NCBI RefSeq assembly: GCF_001044425.1
Contig: NZ_LFML01000100.1
Coordinates: forward strand, 1 to 53,555
DNA: 53,555 bases
Origin: Streptomyces roseus
GTDB taxonomy: Bacteria > Actinomycetota > Actinomycetes > Streptomycetales > Streptomycetaceae
Reading direction: 5' to 3'
In this document: piece after piece, positions 52,385 through 53,555 of the stretch
How the letters are laid out: the number at the start of each line of letters is the position of its first letter
How positions within the stretch are numbered: position 1 is the stretch's first letter
Position numbers and translations under genes: made by a program
The notes under the pieces: generated by a model
Seen by the model: the letters and a program-made list of their open reading frames with translations, nothing else
Told to the model about the DNA's origin: nothing
Database searches by the model: none

Positions 52385-53332
52385 GTGAACACCTCCATTC
52401 CCCGTTCGCGCGGCCCGCTGCGCGACCTCGCCCCCGGCGTCCTCGGCATGGTGCTGGTCGGCAGCAGCGTCTCCGTCTCGCGCTCCCTGGTCCACGCCCC
52501 GCTGTTCGCCACCCAGGCCGTCCGCTACGCGGCCGCCGCGCTGCTCCTGACCGCCTTCGCCCGGGTGGCCCGGGTGCCCGTCCCTCGTCCGCGCGGCCCG
52601 GAGTGGCTGTGGCTGGCCGGGATCGCGGCGACCGGGCTGGTGCTGTTCAACGTGGCCGTCGTCCGCGGGGTCGCGCACGCCGAGCCGGCCGTCATCGCCG
52701 TCGCGGTGGCCTCCGTACCGGTCCTCCTCGGGGTGCTCGGTCCGCTGCTGGAGGGCCGCCGGCCCAGCCGCCGGATCCTGGGAGCGGCCGTCGTGGTCGT
52801 CGCCGGGGCCGTCCTCGTGGAGGGCACGGGCCGCACCGACGCCGCCGGAGTGGCCTGGGCGGCGCTCGCGCTCGCCTGCGAGGCCGCGTTCACCCTGCTC
52901 GCCGTGCCCGTCCTGCGCCGGCACGGCCCGTGGGGGGTCTCCGTACACGCGGTGTGGATGGGGGCCGTGATGCTGGCGGTGCTGACACTGTGCACCGAGC
53001 GCCCGGCGGACGTGCTGTCCCTCGGGCCGGCCCGGTGGGCGGCCGCCGGGTACCTCGCCGTCATGGTCACCGCGGTGGCCTTCCTCCTCTGGTACCGCAC
53101 GGTGGCCGCCGTGGGCGCCGGCCGGGCCGGACTGCTGACCGGGGTCGCGCCCCTCGCCGCGGCCGCCATCGGGGCGCTGTGCGGCGGCGGGACGCCCGGA
53201 CCGCCGGTCTGGCTGGGCCTGGTCGTGGTGGTCGCGGGGCTCGCGGCCGGGCTCGGCGGCCCCCGGCAGGGGCCCGTACGCGGGCCGCTGCGGCTGAGGT
53301 CGCGCAAGGGGCGGGCTCCCGCGTCCCCTTGA
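52385..53332 (+). CDS. EamA-family (DMT) transporter
   Basis: A 315-residue ten-helix transporter with two EamA repeats. It begins after a short basic N-terminus (VNTSIPRSRGPLRDLAPGVLGMVLVG) and continues with AEPAVIAVAVASVPVLLGVLGPLLEGRRPS and the second-half RTVAAVGAGRAGLLTGVAPLAAA. Relatives export amino acids or metabolites. The GTG at 52385 fits the homologous start; the upstream frame is unrelated. It is divergent from the MocR regulator that probably controls it. Confidence 0.92.
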   Translation: MNTSIPRSRGPLRDLAPGVLGMVLVGSSVSVSRSLVHAPLFATQAVRYAAAALLLTAFARVARVPVPRPRGPEWLWLAGIAATGLVLFNVAVVRGVAHAEPAVIAVAVASVPVLLGVLGPLLEGRRPSRRILGAAVVVVAGAVLVEGTGRTDAAGVAWAALALACEAAFTLLAVPVLRRHGPWGVSVHAVWMGAVMLAVLTLCTERPADVLSLGPARWAAAGYLAVMVTAVAFLLWYRTVAAVGAGRAGLLTGVAPLAAAAIGALCGGGTPGPPVWLGLVVVVAGLAAGLGGPRQGPVRGPLRLRSRKGRAPASP

Positions 53333-53364
53333 GGGGGCCCGGCCCGGTGGATCACAATCCGCAG

Positions 53365-53555
53365 ATGCCGAAGCCCCCGTACAGCAGCTGGATGCGGTAC
53401 TTCGCCCCCACCGCCAACCACCGGCGCCTCGGGCTGGTCTGTCTCGGCGTCGGAGTGCAGCAGGGGCTGCTGCCGGTGGTCGGCCCCCGGGCCCTGGACC
53501 ACCACGTCGCCGTGGTCGTCACCCGTGGGCGGGGTTGGTTCAGCCACGGCGGGCG
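53365..53555 (+). CDS. Partial gene at the right edge, unrecognised
   Basis: An open frame from ATG 53365 (MPKPPYSSWMRYFAPTANHR then RLGLVCLGVGVQQGLLPVVG) runs off the end of the window after 63 codons. It has good codon usage but I do not recognise the family. A minus-strand reading of the same region looks like noise. A later ATG at 53392 is another possible start. Confidence 0.4.
   Translation, partial: MPKPPYSSWMRYFAPTANHRRLGLVCLGVGVQQGLLPVVGPRALDHHVAVVVTRGRGWFSHGG

Overview
The window looks like chromosomal DNA from a Streptomyces (or very close relative). Base composition is very GC-rich, with strong G/C preference at third codon positions. The families present are typical of the genus: a short chaplin, the MelC1/MelC2 tyrosinase pair, a mycothiol-dependent formaldehyde dehydrogenase, a DesK/DesR-like two-component system next to an ABC-2 exporter, a SigE-family sigma factor, a LAxTG sortase substrate, DUF3040 and many secreted enzymes. 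I see no tRNA, rRNA, CRISPR array, insertion sequence, integrase or phage gene.

Layout, left to right. 1-797: no convincing gene, then a GNAT acetyltransferase. 1560-4841 (-): an operon of secreted phosphoesterase (broken by a one-base deletion), MFS transporter and TolB-like propeller lipid-anchored or membrane protein. 5112-8660: esterase, carboxylesterase, small secreted protein, chaplin. 8724-9963 (-): tyrosinase and its copper chaperone. 10193-17407: a fatty-acid or acyl-CoA catabolic region with a quinone oxidoreductase and two acyl-CoA dehydrogenases in a translationally coupled operon, a 2,4-dienoyl-CoA reductase-like SDR and an enoyl-CoA hydratase, interleaved with a HAF-repeat secreted protein and a degenerate formylglycine-generating-enzyme-like protein. 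17451-24526: PIG-L deacetylase, prolyl aminopeptidase, mycothiol dehydrogenase, LysR regulator divergent from a DapA-like aldolase, LysM/transglycosylase protein, VOC protein. 24547-28165 (-): a four-gene ABC transporter plus sensor kinase plus response regulator operon. 28260-33579 (-): squalene/phytoene synthase-like protein, a receptor Ser/Thr kinase, a PNGase A-like amidase, RraA-like aldolase, GlsB membrane protein. 33665-36426: a DMT transporter and PAP2 phosphatase divergent from a TetR regulator, with a striking three-site operator between them. 36596-38971 (-): TerD, a VWA/metallopeptidase-like protein and the remnant of its MoxR-type AAA partner. 39241-46925: glutamate-binding lipoprotein, PfpI, secreted endonuclease I, DUF3040, GNAT, GH20 hexosaminidase, GlcG/HbpS-like protein and an MFS pump divergent from a MarR regulator over tandem 17-bp repeats. 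46926-50789: a decayed propeller fragment, then a membrane protein, SigE-family sigma factor, LAxTG wall protein and TarP/TarS-like glycosyltransferase. 50826-end: MocR regulator divergent from an EamA transporter, and a partial gene at the right edge.

The clearest functional units are the acyl-CoA dehydrogenase operon (one subunit has the catalytic glutamate, the other lacks it, suggesting a heteromeric enzyme), the ABC/two-component operon, the tyrosinase pair, the TetR/PAP2/DMT unit, the MarR/MFS/HbpS unit and the cell-surface block around the sigma factor. The strongest candidates for something unusual are the 58-bp three-operator dyad at 35609-35666, the decaying MoxR-VWA pair beside an intact TerD, the frameshifted phosphoesterase and the sigma/wall-protein/glycosyltransferase block. 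No single complete novel system is proven by sequence reading alone.
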